Origin: Bacillus sp. PK3_68
Lineage (GTDB): Bacteria > Bacillota > Bacilli > Bacillales > Domibacillaceae
Length of the DNA stretch: 64,000 nucleotides
Assembly: GCF_003600835.1 (NCBI RefSeq)
Contig: NZ_NQYC01000001.1
Span: 1,816,001-1,880,000 of the forward strand
Direction of reading: 5' to 3'
The notes under the pieces are model-generated. The model made no database searches and had not been told where the DNA came from. It saw only the letters and a list, made by a program, of their open reading frames with translations. Positions 35,299-43,882 of this stretch are shown here, piece by piece. The position numbers were made by a program, and so were the translations under genes. The number at the start of each line of letters is the position of its first letter. Positions within the stretch are counted from its first letter, which is position 1.

Positions 35299-36252
35299 AT
35301 GAGAAAAGCATTTCTATTTTTTACTGGCTTGACCTTGCTGTTTATGTTAGCTGCCTGCAGTGCCAGTGAACAGCAATCAGCTGGAAAGGATAGCGAAGCA
35401 CAAGCGAAAGAATCAGCTGGAATCGAAATAACGGATGACTCTGGACAGACGATTACATTTGATTCCGCTCCCGAGTCTGTCGCTACCCTGAGTTCAGGAG
35501 ATTTAGATATTTTGTTAGCTTTAGGCGCGAATGTAACGGGACGGCCGACAGCCAATGGACATGTAGTTAAAGAAATGAAAAACATTCCTGAAATTGGTAA
35601 TTTACACCAGCCGAATTTTGAAAAAATTAGTGAAGTCCATCCCGCTGTTTTAGCCGCTCCTGTAAGTTTCAAACAACAGTCAGCAAATATTGAACAGCAA
35701 GGAACAAAGGTTCTTTACACACAAGCCAACTCGGTAAAAGACATTCAAGAAACCATTACGATGTACGGAAAGCTATTGCAAAAAGAAGCTGAAGCGAAAG
35801 AGTTGAATAAAGTTATTGACGAAAAGAAAGAAAGTGTGGAAAAAAGTCAAAGCAACCCGGTCGATACGCTCCTAGTGTATGGAGCTCCTGGCACCTATCT
35901 CGCTGCCTTGCCAAACTCCCTTTCTGGAGATTTACTAGAAAAAGCCGGCGGAAAAAACATCGCCTCTGACTTTCCAAAGGAGGAAAAGTTCCCTCAGTAT
36001 GCCAGCTTAAGTGTAGAAAAGATCATCGAAAGAAACCCACAGGCTGTTATGCTCATTACCCATGGCGATCCTGAAGCAGTCAAATCAGCGTTTGAAAAAG
36101 AAATGATGAAAAGTGCTGCCTGGAAAAACCTTGATGCAGTGAAAAACGGCAATGTTGTTGTTCTGCCTTCTCACTTATTTGGCACTAACCCTGGAACAAA
36201 AGTAACCGAAGCGTTGGAAGTAATGAAGGAAAGTCTCGAAAAGGTGAAATAA
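35299..36252 (+). CDS. Haem/iron ABC transporter substrate-binding lipoprotein
   Basis: A 317-residue lipoprotein with lipobox LAAC (Cys20) and a class III periplasmic-binding-protein fold: two lobes joined by a long helix (about residues 160-190). It resembles IsdE/HmuT/BtuF-type receptors (DSGQTITFDSAPESVATLSS, DILLALGANVTGRP). It captures the iron ligand outside the membrane and hands it to the permease encoded next. Haem is the best guess because the operon ends with an IsdG-like haem oxygenase; a siderophore cannot be excluded. First gene after the Fur-box promoter, with AGGAGG before the ATG. Confidence 0.85.
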   Translation: MRKAFLFFTGLTLLFMLAACSASEQQSAGKDSEAQAKESAGIEITDDSGQTITFDSAPESVATLSSGDLDILLALGANVTGRPTANGHVVKEMKNIPEIGNLHQPNFEKISEVHPAVLAAPVSFKQQSANIEQQGTKVLYTQANSVKDIQETITMYGKLLQKEAEAKELNKVIDEKKESVEKSQSNPVDTLLVYGAPGTYLAALPNSLSGDLLEKAGGKNIASDFPKEEKFPQYASLSVEKIIERNPQAVMLITHGDPEAVKSAFEKEMMKSAAWKNLDAVKNGNVVVLPSHLFGTNPGTKVTEALEVMKESLEKVK

Positions 36253-36253
36253 A

Positions 36254-37288
36254 GTGGAAGCCATAGAAGTAAAAGAATTTGCAAAGGCCCACCCATTCTC
36301 CAAGAAAAGAACCTGGTTCATCTGGACTCTTGGCTTATTGCTGTGTCTATCTTGTTTATCAAGCTTGATGATTGGAACGGTTTCTTTTTCAGTTAGTGAC
36401 ATCTGGAATGGCATTTTTCATACAGCTGACACGCTTGAAAGAAGGATTGTATGGGAGCTTCGACTTCCGCGGATGCTTGTTGGCATGATGGTTGGCATGT
36501 GTCTCTCCGCCTCGGGAGCCATTTTGCAGGGAGTGATGAAGAATCCGCTCGCTGATCCGGGAATTATTGGAGTTTCATCAGGGGCTGGCTTAGCTGCAGT
36601 AACTATTATGATTATTTTCCCGGCTTATCTTATGTTTCTGCCACTCGCCGCTTTTCTCGGAGCCCTTATTACAGCACTCGTTATTTACATTTTGTCGTGG
36701 AAAGGCGGCACGTCCCCTGTCCGGATCATTTTGGTCGGTGTTGCTATTAACGCTATTCTTGGCGCCATCATGAGCGCGCTCATGATGCTGTATAGCGATC
36801 GGGTGCAATCTGTTCTTCCCTGGCTTGCCGGGGGAATTGGCGGAACCGGCTGGGTACAGTTCAACATGATTGTTTATTATACAGCTGCCGCTCTGATTTT
36901 ATCTCTGTTTTCAATTAAGCATATTCGTATTTTGCGGCTTGGCGATGAAGTGGCCAAACTGCTTGGACACAATGTAGAACGGAGCCGGTTTCTGCTGATT
37001 GTGCTTAGCACGCTCCTTGCTGGTATTGCTGTCAGCGTATCAGGGCTCATCGGTTTTGTCGGATTGGTCGTCCCTCATATACTAAGAACCACTATCGGCG
37101 GTGATTATCGGTACTTACTCCCTGCCTCAGCACTTGGCGGCGGTCTGCTTGTTGTTGTCGCTGATACAGTGGCCCGGAGTGCTTTTAATCCGATTGAGCT
37201 ACCTGTCGGCATTTTACTTGCCTTTCTAGGCGGGCCATTTTTCTTATATATGATTCAAAGACGGAGGGATTCATTTGCTTCTCACTAA
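36254..37288 (+). CDS. FecCD-family iron/haem ABC permease
   Basis: A 344-residue permease with 9-10 helices of the BtuC/FecCD family. Signature blocks are RIVWELRLPRMLVGMMVGMCLSASGAILQG, GVSSGAG, and VSGLIGFVGLVVPHILR, the ATPase-coupling loop. The start is GTG one base after the stop of the lipoprotein gene, with AAAGGTGA inside the end of that gene. It works as a homodimer with the ATPase encoded next. Only one permease gene is present, consistent with homodimeric haem importers. Confidence 0.92.
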   Translation: MEAIEVKEFAKAHPFSKKRTWFIWTLGLLLCLSCLSSLMIGTVSFSVSDIWNGIFHTADTLERRIVWELRLPRMLVGMMVGMCLSASGAILQGVMKNPLADPGIIGVSSGAGLAAVTIMIIFPAYLMFLPLAAFLGALITALVIYILSWKGGTSPVRIILVGVAINAILGAIMSALMMLYSDRVQSVLPWLAGGIGGTGWVQFNMIVYYTAAALILSLFSIKHIRILRLGDEVAKLLGHNVERSRFLLIVLSTLLAGIAVSVSGLIGFVGLVVPHILRTTIGGDYRYLLPASALGGGLLVVVADTVARSAFNPIELPVGILLAFLGGPFFLYMIQRRRDSFASH

Positions 37289-38060
37289 AGATCTGTCATT
37301 CGAGCATGCTTCTTCCTTTCAATTGAAAGATACAGATATTCATATTGAAAAAGGTGAAATTGTCAGCTTAATCGGCCCAAACGGTTCAGGGAAATCTACA
37401 CTTCTGCGCATCATTTCCCGGCTTATTTCTCCCAAAAGCGGTGAAGTGATCCTTGACGGTAAAAACATCCGGTCAATGAAAAGCATGGAGGTAGCCAAAA
37501 AACTAGCCATGCTTCCGCAAATGCAGGATCATCAACTAGATTTAACCGTAGGAGAACTCGTTGAATTTGGTCGATATCCCTATCGGGGAGCTTACAGCAA
37601 ACTGAAAGAAGAGGACAAGCATATTATTCAATGGGCCCTTGATGTTACACAACTTGGCCCTCTACAAAACCGTATGCTGCAGACACTTTCCGGCGGCGAG
37701 CGACAAAGAGCTTGGATTGCGATGGCGATTGCCCAGCGTCCAGATGTTTTGTTGTTAGATGAGCCCACTACTTTCCTTGATATCTCTCACCAGCTGGAAG
37801 TCATGGAACTGGTGAAAGAGCTTAATGATCAATTTAATATGACTGTGGTCATGGTGCTGCATGATATCAATCAGGCAGCGCGCTACAGCGATCGGCTAAT
37901 TGTTTTAAAAAATGGCAAAATCGAATATGAAGGCCTTCCCCAATGCGTATTATGCAAGGAAATGTTCCGCTCGATCTTTGAAATTGATGCCCATATATAT
38001 CAGGAAAATGGCAAAGCCTTTTTTACTCCGATTAAATTAAGAAAGGAAGAGTATGCATGA
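37275..38060 (+). CDS. Iron/haem ABC transporter ATPase
   Basis: A 261-residue ATPase of the FhuC/HmuV type: Walker A GPNGSGKST, Q-loop LPQMQ, signature LSGGERQRAW, Walker B VLLLDEPT and the H-loop VLHD. The start is TTG with GGAGGG six bases upstream, and it overlaps the permease gene by 14 nt. It powers the importer formed with the two preceding products. The C-terminal segment (CKEMFRSIFEIDAHIYQENG) is the usual FhuC-type tail. Confidence 0.93.
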   Translation: MLLTKDLSFEHASSFQLKDTDIHIEKGEIVSLIGPNGSGKSTLLRIISRLISPKSGEVILDGKNIRSMKSMEVAKKLAMLPQMQDHQLDLTVGELVEFGRYPYRGAYSKLKEEDKHIIQWALDVTQLGPLQNRMLQTLSGGERQRAWIAMAIAQRPDVLLLDEPTTFLDISHQLEVMELVKELNDQFNMTVVMVLHDINQAARYSDRLIVLKNGKIEYEGLPQCVLCKEMFRSIFEIDAHIYQENGKAFFTPIKLRKEEYA

Positions 38061-38467
38061 AAAAAGAACCTCTTAATCAGGATTCAGTGAGAGAATTTAT
38101 TGTGGCGGCCCATGGGAATTTCGATGAGGTAAAGAAGCTGTTAGCAGCCGAACCTGCACTTCTTCACTCCTCTATCAACTGGGGAGGCGATGATTGGGAA
38201 AGTGCGCTCGGCGCAGCAGCACACACAGGCAGAAGAGATATTGCCCAATTTCTTCTTGACCGAGGAGCGCGAATGGACATTTTTGCCGCCGCTATGCTTG
38301 GCGAGCTGCCTATCATTCAGGCCATGCTTAGTGCTTGCCCCTCTTTGCTTCATGCTAAAGGGGCACACGGCATTCCACTACTCCGCCATGCAGAGATGGG
38401 CGGAGAGCCGGCTTTTCCTGTGTATGAATATATAGATAAATTATTGTCTGAGGAGGCAGTTCTATGA
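38057..38467 (+). CDS. Ankyrin-repeat protein in the haem operon
   Basis: A 136-residue soluble protein made of about three ankyrin repeats: AAHGNFDEVKKLLAAEPALL, ALGAAAHTGRRDIAQFLLDRGA and AAMLGELPIIQAMLSACPSLL. Its ATG overlaps the ATPase stop (ATGA), and its own stop overlaps the start of the haem oxygenase gene in the same way, so it is translationally tied to both. No enzymatic motif is present. Ankyrin modules bind proteins, so it may be an adaptor for haem handover or transporter control; this is inference. Confidence 0.85.
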   Translation: MKKEPLNQDSVREFIVAAHGNFDEVKKLLAAEPALLHSSINWGGDDWESALGAAAHTGRRDIAQFLLDRGARMDIFAAAMLGELPIIQAMLSACPSLLHAKGAHGIPLLRHAEMGGEPAFPVYEYIDKLLSEEAVL

Positions 38468-38811
38468 GAATGATGAAAGCTGTGAATACGATTAAAATCA
38501 AAAAAGGAAGAGCAGAAGAGGTTTTATCCCGTTTCGCCAGGCCGAAAGCTGTTCATACATTTGAGGGATTTGTATTGATGGAAGTACTAAAAACAGAAAG
38601 CTTGTCCGATTATGATGAGTTAAAGATCTGCACTACATGGGAAGACCGTCAATTCTTTGATAACTGGGTAGAAGGAAGAGGAGCAAAGAATGCCCATCAG
38701 CAAAGCCGCGAGCAAAATCCTGAGGATAGTCCAATCATTGGCTCCCACCTAATAACCTTTGAAGTCATCTACCAGCATAAGCCGGCTGCAGAAGCGAGCC
38801 AAAGCTTATAA
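38464..38811 (+). CDS. isdG: IsdG-family haem-degrading monooxygenase
   Basis: A 115-residue ABM-fold protein. Asn8, Trp68 and His78 align with the Asn7, Trp67 and His77 catalytic set of staphylococcal IsdG with constant spacing, and LITFEVIYQ matches the C-terminal strand. It should bind haem through the His and open the ring to free iron. As the last gene of a Fur-controlled uptake operon, it explains the fate of imported haem. The start overlaps the ankyrin gene stop by 4 nt. Confidence 0.9.
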   Translation: MRMMKAVNTIKIKKGRAEEVLSRFARPKAVHTFEGFVLMEVLKTESLSDYDELKICTTWEDRQFFDNWVEGRGAKNAHQQSREQNPEDSPIIGSHLITFEVIYQHKPAAEASQSL

Positions 38812-38817
38812 AAAATC

Positions 38818-38850
38818 AAAGGCGAGCCTTTTATCTGCTCGCCTTTTTCT
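38818..38850 (+). terminator. Intrinsic terminator of the haem operon
   Basis: AAAGGCGAGC pairs with GCTCGCCTTT around a 9-nt loop and runs into TTT. It also serves the convergent oxidoreductase gene weakly. Confidence 0.88.
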
Positions 38851-38868
38851 TGATATGAAACAGTCCGC

Positions 38869-39801
38869 TTACATTTCAATCACGATTTTTCCCTTTGCAT
38901 GGTGGGTTTCACTTAAGGCATGGGCTTCTTTTATCCCTTCAGCCGTCAGCGGAAACCGGTGTCCGATTATGACCTTTAATTTACCTTGCGCTAAAAGATC
39001 GGCCATTTTTGCCAGCTGCTCTCCATTTGGAACGAGCCAAATGTTCTTCGCTTTAATATTCCTAAGCGCTGCTTTTTCTTGATCCGGTTCAGAAACGATA
39101 GACGCCATTCTGCCTCCCTCTCTCAAAACTGTAAAGCTCTTTTCTTGATTTTCTCCTCCCAATGAATCGAGCACAAAATCGAAATCGGCAAGGGCTGTTT
39201 CGAAATCTTGTTTCTTATAATCAATCACCTGATCGGCTCCAAGAGATTGCAGTAATTCAACGTTGTGGGTACTCGCTGTCGCAGCGACATAGGCACCAGC
39301 ATGTTTAGCCAGCTGAATAGCAAAGGTTCCGACTCCGCCGGCCCCTGCGTGAATAAGCACTTTATCTCCCGCTTTCACTTCTCCAAAATCGAACAAACAT
39401 TGCCATGCGGTCAGTCCAGCAAGAGGCACACAGGCTGCTTCTTCAAAGCTAATATTATCCGGAATCTTGACAAGCAAGTGTGAATCGACCGCAGTGTATT
39501 CTGCATATGTTCCTCTATTCGTTGTTTCTGGACGTGCAAACACTCTGTCACCCGCTTTGAACCCTTCAACGTTTTCACCAACTTCTTCGATTATGCCTGA
39601 AGCATCCCATCCTAAAATAATCGGGAATTCAAATGGCATCATTGTTTGTAGATAGCCTTCCCGGAGCTTCCAGTCAATCGGGTTAATCGAAGTTGCATGG
39701 AGCTTCACAATGACCTCATTCTTCCCGGCGCTCGGCTTTTGGATGTTCATTTCCTTTAATTGCTCGCTGCCGCCATATTGCTCAATGACAATTGCCTTCA
39801 C
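38869..39801 (-). CDS. NADP-dependent quinone oxidoreductase-like MDR protein
   Basis: A 310-residue medium-chain dehydrogenase/reductase without the structural zinc Cys cluster. It has GYLQTMMPFEFPIILGWDASG at the N-terminal domain and the nucleotide motif AGAGGVGTFAIQLAKHAGA. This is the zeta-crystallin/QOR branch, reducing quinones or enones with NADPH. The start is GTG with GAGGGTGAG upstream. It follows the DJ-1/PfpI-like gene by 45 nt on the same strand, and both could belong to carbonyl or electrophile defence. Confidence 0.85.
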   Translation of the reverse strand: MKAIVIEQYGGSEQLKEMNIQKPSAGKNEVIVKLHATSINPIDWKLREGYLQTMMPFEFPIILGWDASGIIEEVGENVEGFKAGDRVFARPETTNRGTYAEYTAVDSHLLVKIPDNISFEEAACVPLAGLTAWQCLFDFGEVKAGDKVLIHAGAGGVGTFAIQLAKHAGAYVAATASTHNVELLQSLGADQVIDYKKQDFETALADFDFVLDSLGGENQEKSFTVLREGGRMASIVSEPDQEKAALRNIKAKNIWLVPNGEQLAKMADLLAQGKLKVIIGHRFPLTAEGIKEAHALSETHHAKGKIVIEM

Positions 39802-39846
39802 AGTCGCTCACCCTCTTTTCCAATATCATTTTTCTTACACTGGCCT

Positions 39847-40527
39847 TTATTTTCTTTTTTCAAGCGCTTTAACTAGCTCTTCTCCCATTCGTTCAGAAGA
39901 GAATGGATCACGGCTCGTAACAATTTGCTCACTCGCCCAGACAGCATGCGCTTTTTCGCTTAAATTCCCTTTATCATATGAAGCAATGTGAGTGAGTTCC
40001 TGCTCCAGACTAAACGGCAAAATATCCAACAAGCCTTCCGGTTCAATTTCATCCGGGTATCCCGTTACTCTCTTGCCGGCAATAATACTTTTTCCATTAG
40101 GACGCAATGTCCAAATAAGCGGAGCCGGGCCATGACACTCTGCAGCAACAATGCCGCCCTGATCATACACTTGATTAATAATACGGTGTAAATCTTCATT
40201 TTTTGCCAAGTCATACATCGCTCCATGCCCGCCAACAATCAAAATGACATCATAGTCATTCGCCTGTACATCTGAGAGCTTTTTTGTATCATCTGCTCTT
40301 CCAGATTCATACAGGGCTTTATACGTTCCTTCGGGATCATACTCCGGAGAAAGGCTTGCCAGATCAACAGTTGGCTTACCACCTAATGGAGAAGCAAGGT
40401 CTACGTGATGGCCAGCGTTTTCTAAAATCTGCAATGGAGCAAATAATTCTTCCCCCCACCAGCCTGTTTCGTAATTATTTTTTTCATCTTTATATCCGCT
40501 AGACAAAACTGCTAATACTTTTCCCAT
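39847..40527 (-). CDS. DJ-1/PfpI-family protein (Hsp31-like)
   Basis: A 226-residue protein of the class I glutamine amidotransferase-like fold with the nucleophile elbow VAAECHGPAPL (Cys after Glu). The N-terminal GWWGEELFAPLQILENAGHHVDLASPLGG and the C-terminal REPF-like SRDPFSSERMG place it with Hsp31/glyoxalase III-like DJ-1 proteins. A glyoxalase, deglycase or chaperone role is plausible. ATG 40527 is favoured because AAGGAGAG abuts the ATG at 40533. It is the first gene of a two-gene unit with the quinone oxidoreductase. Confidence 0.85.
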   Translation of the reverse strand: MGKVLAVLSSGYKDEKNNYETGWWGEELFAPLQILENAGHHVDLASPLGGKPTVDLASLSPEYDPEGTYKALYESGRADDTKKLSDVQANDYDVILIVGGHGAMYDLAKNEDLHRIINQVYDQGGIVAAECHGPAPLIWTLRPNGKSIIAGKRVTGYPDEIEPEGLLDILPFSLEQELTHIASYDKGNLSEKAHAVWASEQIVTSRDPFSSERMGEELVKALEKRK

Positions 40528-40758
40528 TTCCATCTCTCCTTTATTTACATTTGAAACAAGTCAACCCTGCACGGATCGTCATCATTCACCCGGTTTCCAC
40601 CAGCTATTGAAAAGTACCCTTTCAAGGATTGGGCAAAACTATTTCTAGTTTGCACCAAGCTTGACAAGATATTCTCTACATTTCTTGTATCCAAGAGCTT
40701 GCTGCTTTCTCAAGCAGGTCGATTCATTTCATTGCTGTTCCACATTCAAGAAAAAATT

Positions 40759-40799
40759 TAACGGCCTTTCCCTGATTAATGATCAAGAAAAGGCCGTTA
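40759..40799 (-). terminator. Intrinsic terminator in the 40.5-40.9 kb gap
   Basis: TAACGGCCTTT pairs with AAAGGCCGTTA, followed in the minus direction by AATTTTTTC. It ends the small conserved gene at 40858-41151. The remaining gap from 40528 to 40758 shows no gene or clear signal. Confidence 0.85.
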
Positions 40800-40857
40800 T
40801 TTATCTCTTACATTTCCAGTACATCTCAGTAAACCAATAAGAAAGCAGACTTCCTAT

Positions 40858-41151
40858 TTAATAAGAAGGCTTAGCTGGTTCGTATGTTCCTAACGCCGTA
40901 TAAAGAAAATCTTGGATGGCTTTTATGTCTTCTTCTTCAACCCCTAGCCTCTGGGCCCAGTATGGGCTGTTTTCAATGTCCTCTTCACACATGAGTACCA
41001 TTTGGCCGTTTTGAAGAGAAAGAACAATGCTGTTACCTAAAAACTGCTTTGTATCAATAATCGCTAAGTCGTAACGATGGTGATCCGTAATACAACATAC
41101 GAAACGATTGGATTGCAGTTCAGTCTCATCTAACAAAAAAGTTATATCCAT
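40858..41151 (-). CDS. DUF3055/SAV0927-like small protein
   Basis: A 97-residue acidic cytoplasmic protein (MDITFLLDETELQSNRFVCC, YDLAIIDTKQFLGNSIVLSL). The pattern recalls the DUF3055/SAV0927 family of Firmicutes, which has no known function. ATG 41151 follows GGATGGGG; the frame opens earlier at 41169. It is transcribed alone and ends at a clear terminator. Confidence 0.65.
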   Translation of the reverse strand: MDITFLLDETELQSNRFVCCITDHHRYDLAIIDTKQFLGNSIVLSLQNGQMVLMCEEDIENSPYWAQRLGVEEEDIKAIQDFLYTALGTYEPAKPSY

Positions 41152-41169
41152 TTTACCCCATCCTTTCAC

Positions 41170-41573
41170 TCGATTTAGCGGCCTAAAGAATTAAATACTA
41201 TTCCTTAGCTCAAGAATCGCTCTTTTTTCCTTTTAATAATAGAAAAGCAAGATTCATGCCACCTTTAAAATGCGATCGAAATAAAATAGAGCCCCGATAC
41301 AACACAGCGCAAATAGCCTGGATGAACCGTTCAGGAATAAGAAAGAGAACAAGGCGACCAAACTTTTATTCATTTTTGGGTTCTTAACTCTATTTTGAAT
41401 AAAGGAGCCCTCTTTTCTCTTGGTAGAACGATTGAATGAACAACTATTGTTACTTGGTATCAATCTAAAAAACTTCTCCTAACCGTCACCCGGTCTGTCT
41501 TCTCTCCTCACAGAGACACGATGCCGGCTGAATCCCTCCCATCCCTGTACTTTTCCGATAAATGCATACAAAA
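41170..41573. other. Intergenic region without a supported gene
   Basis: About 400 nt with no ORF that has a ribosome site and family resemblance. A minus-strand frame (41254-41463) with one hydrophobic segment exists but has no start signal. The region ends at the duplicated hairpin flanking the insertion element. Confidence 0.4.
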
Positions 41574-41603
41574 AACGGAAGCTGTGTTATACAGCTTCCG
41601 TTC
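41574..41603. repeat. Left copy of 30-bp target duplication (hairpin)
   Basis: Thirty bases identical to 43353-43382. Each copy is itself a hairpin (GGAAGCTGT-GTTAT-ACAGCTTCC). The left copy keeps an adjacent A tract, so on the minus strand it still looks like a complete terminator. The two copies bracket the IS1182 element, which indicates that it inserted into a terminator hairpin. Confidence 0.85.
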
Positions 41604-41604
41604 A

Positions 41605-41648
41605 GACTGTAGACAAACTCAATGAAATTCTAGAGTTTGTCTACAGTC
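41605..41648. terminator. Stem-loop inside the IS left end
   Basis: GACTGTAGACAAACTC pairs with GAGTTTGTCTACAGTC (16 bp) and is followed by CTTTTT. It includes the left inverted repeat. It probably blocks transcription entering the element from outside. Confidence 0.75.
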
Positions 41649-41689
41649 CTTTTTATTTTGCTTGTGAATGAGGGCTGTTGATTTCCATT

Positions 41690-41815
41690 CCAGGCGCTTC
41701 GCTTTCCGCGGGGCGGGCGGTGAGCCTCCTCGCCGCGAAAGCGCCTGCGGGGTCTCACCTGTCCCGCTGATCCCGCAGGAGTCTTTGCGCCATCCATTTC
41801 AATCAACAGGGGTTA
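41690..41815. repeat. GC-rich Bacillaceae repeat within the IS leader
   Basis: A GC-rich block much richer than its surroundings, with CAGGCGCTT and GCGAAAGCGCCTG arms that can fold, and the words AGCCTCCTCG (41723-41732) and CTGCGGGGTCTCACC (41745-41759). Sequences of this kind are scattered through Bacillaceae genomes, often near transposases. A worn copy of the same words lies at 54872-54917. Confidence 0.75.
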
Positions 41816-41884
41816 CAAAGTTAGAGTAGCCGTACAACCATACCTGTTTTAAAATAAATAGATCAAACACTTGAGGTGAGAAAG

Positions 41885-43243
41885 ATGCTTTCGAAAAACA
41901 ATCCAATCCAACGGAATCAAATAGAAATGATCGCTCTAGACCAGCTTGTACCAGAGAATCACCTGGTCCGTAAAATGGAGGCAGCGATGGATTTCTCTTT
42001 TATTTATGACTTGGTGGAAGGATTGTATGCGGAAGTGGGCCGCCCAAGCATTGATCCAATTATTTTAATTAAACTAACATTTATCCAATATGCCTTTGGC
42101 ATTTGATCCATGCGCAAGACGATCGAGGAAGTGGAAACGAATATGGCCTACCGCTGGTTTCTCGGTTATGGATTCCATGATAAAGTGCCGCATTTCTCTA
42201 CCTTCGGTAAGAACTACGAGCGTCGCTTTAAAGATACCGACCTGTTTGAACAGATCTTCTATCGTATCTTAAAAATAGCTGCCGAGAAAAAGCTCATTAG
42301 TGCGGAGCACGTTTTTGTGGATTCCACTCATGTAAAAGCTAGCGCGAATAAGCGTAAATTTGAAAAGAAAATGGTTCGCAAAGAAACACGCGCGTATCAG
42401 GAACGCCTCCGAGAAGAGATTAATCAGGACCGAGAGGATCATGGAAAAAAGCCGTTCCCGCCAGATAAGTTCGATAAAGAAGAAACAAAAGAAATCAAGG
42501 AAAGTACAACCGATCCGGACAGTGGCTACTACGTTAAAGACGAACGAACCAAACAATTTGCCTATTCCTTTCACGCGGCCGCAGACCGTAAGGGATTCGT
42601 AATTGGCACAATGGTCACATCAGGCAACACACATGACAGCCAAATCTTAGAGCCGTTAATGGAGAAAGTGATAGAAAAGGTAGGAAAACCTAAAGCTGTT
42701 GGTGCAGACGGAGCTTACAAAACACCTGCCATTGCCAGTTATTTAATGGAAAACGGCATGACACCTGCTTTGCCTTATACACGGCCGCGCACAAAAGAGG
42801 GCTTCTTCAGAAAGCATGACTATGTGTACGATGAACATTTTGACTGTTACCTTTGTCCGGCAGGGGAAGTATTGAATTACTCAACGACGAATAAGGAAGA
42901 CTATCGTGAATACAGATCACCCAAACAGGTTTGTACCTCCTGCCCTTTTTTAGCTAAATGCACGGAAAGCAGAAATCATCAAAAAGTGGTGACACGCCAT
43001 ATTTGGCAGAAATATATGGAAGAGGCCGACCATCTTCGCCACCACGAAGAAGTTAAAGCGATTTATGCGGAGCGAAAAGAAACGATTGAGCGTGTATTCG
43101 CAGATGCAAAAGAAAAGCATGGCATGCGTTGGACAACGTTAAGGGGACTTAAAAAATTGTCGATGCAAGCGATGCTTACTTTCGCTGCCATGAATCTCAA
43201 GAAAATGGCCAGCTGGACTTGGCGAGAACCAGAAATGGCTTAA
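41885..43243 (+). pseudogene. IS1182-family transposase with internal TGA
   Basis: One frame of 452 codons interrupted by TGA at 42104-42106. The N-terminal part has NPIQRNQIEMIALDQLVPE and the DUF772-like start; then QYAFGI-stop-SMRKTIEEVETN, where the family has FGIRSMR, so a CGA to TGA change is the simplest explanation. The C-terminal part has the DDE catalytic region (FVDSTHVKA, VGADGAYKTP, ERVFADAKEKHGMR) and a Cys-rich zinc segment (CYLCPAGEVL, CTSCPFLAKC). ATG 41885 follows GAGGTGAGAAAG. Without readthrough, no full transposase is made. Confidence 0.9.
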
Positions 43244-43302
43244 ATGATGACCTCGGAGAGGTCTATCTTTCTCTCGAATGGCTTTAAAACTACCGAAAAA
43301 TC

Positions 43303-43340
43303 AAAAGGGGTTCGGAATAAGACTATTCCGAACCCCTTTT
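43303..43340 (+). terminator. Terminator of the transposase
   Basis: AAAAGGGGTTCGGAATA pairs with TATTCCGAACCCCTTTT (17 bp, 4-nt loop), ending in TTTT just before the right inverted repeat. Confidence 0.92.
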
Positions 43341-43352
43341 GTCGACAAACTG

Positions 43353-43382
43353 AACGGAAGCTGTGTTATACAGCTTCCGTTC
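43353..43382. repeat. Right copy of 30-bp target duplication (hairpin)
   Basis: Identical to 41574-41603. It lies 70 nt past the stop of the minus-strand yjbQ gene, so the original target was probably the yjbQ terminator. In this copy the T tract expected in the minus direction has been replaced by IS sequence. Confidence 0.85.
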
Positions 43383-43451
43383 TTTGGTAATCTCCATACC
43401 CAAGGCTCGGGATGGATAAAAAATATCCTTAAGCGTTCTACAAGTTGCTAG

Positions 43452-43847
43452 CTACAGAGTTTTTACGTAAAAATTACGTGTGCGTGGCCCATCAAACTCA
43501 CAAAAATAAATGCCCTGCCACGTTCCAAGAAGCAGACGGCCTTCCGCAACAATGACATGCTGGGATGACCCGACTGTGCTAGATTTCATATGGGCCGCTG
43601 TATTGCCCTCCGCATGCCGATCCAATGAGTGCTCCCACGGATACACTTCATCAAAGCGCCGAATCATATCCCGCTTTACATCTGGATCTGCATTTTCATT
43701 GATCGTTATGCCTGCTGTTGTATGGGGACAATACACAACAACAGCCCCATCCTGTATCCCTTGCTCCTTAATGAAATTCTTCACTTCCTGAGTCACGTCG
43801 ATCATTTGATCACGACTGTTCGTGTTTAACGTAAATCTTTTGAGCAT
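43452..43847 (-). CDS. yjbQ: YjbQ/UPF0047 family protein
   Basis: A 131-residue protein of the YjbQ/UPF0047 family with the conserved [20 protein letters not shown] and [16 protein letters not shown] blocks; the His residues form a metal-like site in known structures. Family members have weak thiamine-phosphate synthase activity, but the main role is unsettled. AGGAGAGG precedes the ATG. It appears monocistronic, and its terminator was split by the insertion element. Confidence 0.88.
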   Translation of the reverse strand: MLKRFTLNTNSRDQMIDVTQEVKNFIKEQGIQDGAVVVYCPHTTAGITINENADPDVKRDMIRRFDEVYPWEHSLDRHAEGNTAAHMKSSTVGSSQHVIVAEGRLLLGTWQGIYFCEFDGPRTRNFYVKTL

Positions 43848-43882
43848 GGCTTCCTCTCCTAAAAAAAATTGAATGATAGCTT

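Larger units (their letters stand above)
41604..43352 (+). mobile_element. IS1182-family insertion sequence, inactive
   Basis: About 1,749 bp between two copies of a 30-bp duplication. The imperfect terminal inverted repeats are AGACTGTAGACAAA on the left and AGTTTGTCGACAAA (reverse strand) on the right, matching at 11 of 14 positions. The right boundary is uncertain by 1 nt. It contains one transposase gene with a premature TGA, a stem-loop just inside the left end, a GC-rich repeat, and a terminator before the right end. Size and organisation fit IS1182. It is expected to be unable to move by itself. Confidence 0.88.

Noticed and set aside
41254-41463. Minus-strand ORF of 69 codons with one hydrophobic segment
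   Set aside because: There is no ribosome site and no family resemblance, and it lies in a region without coding character.
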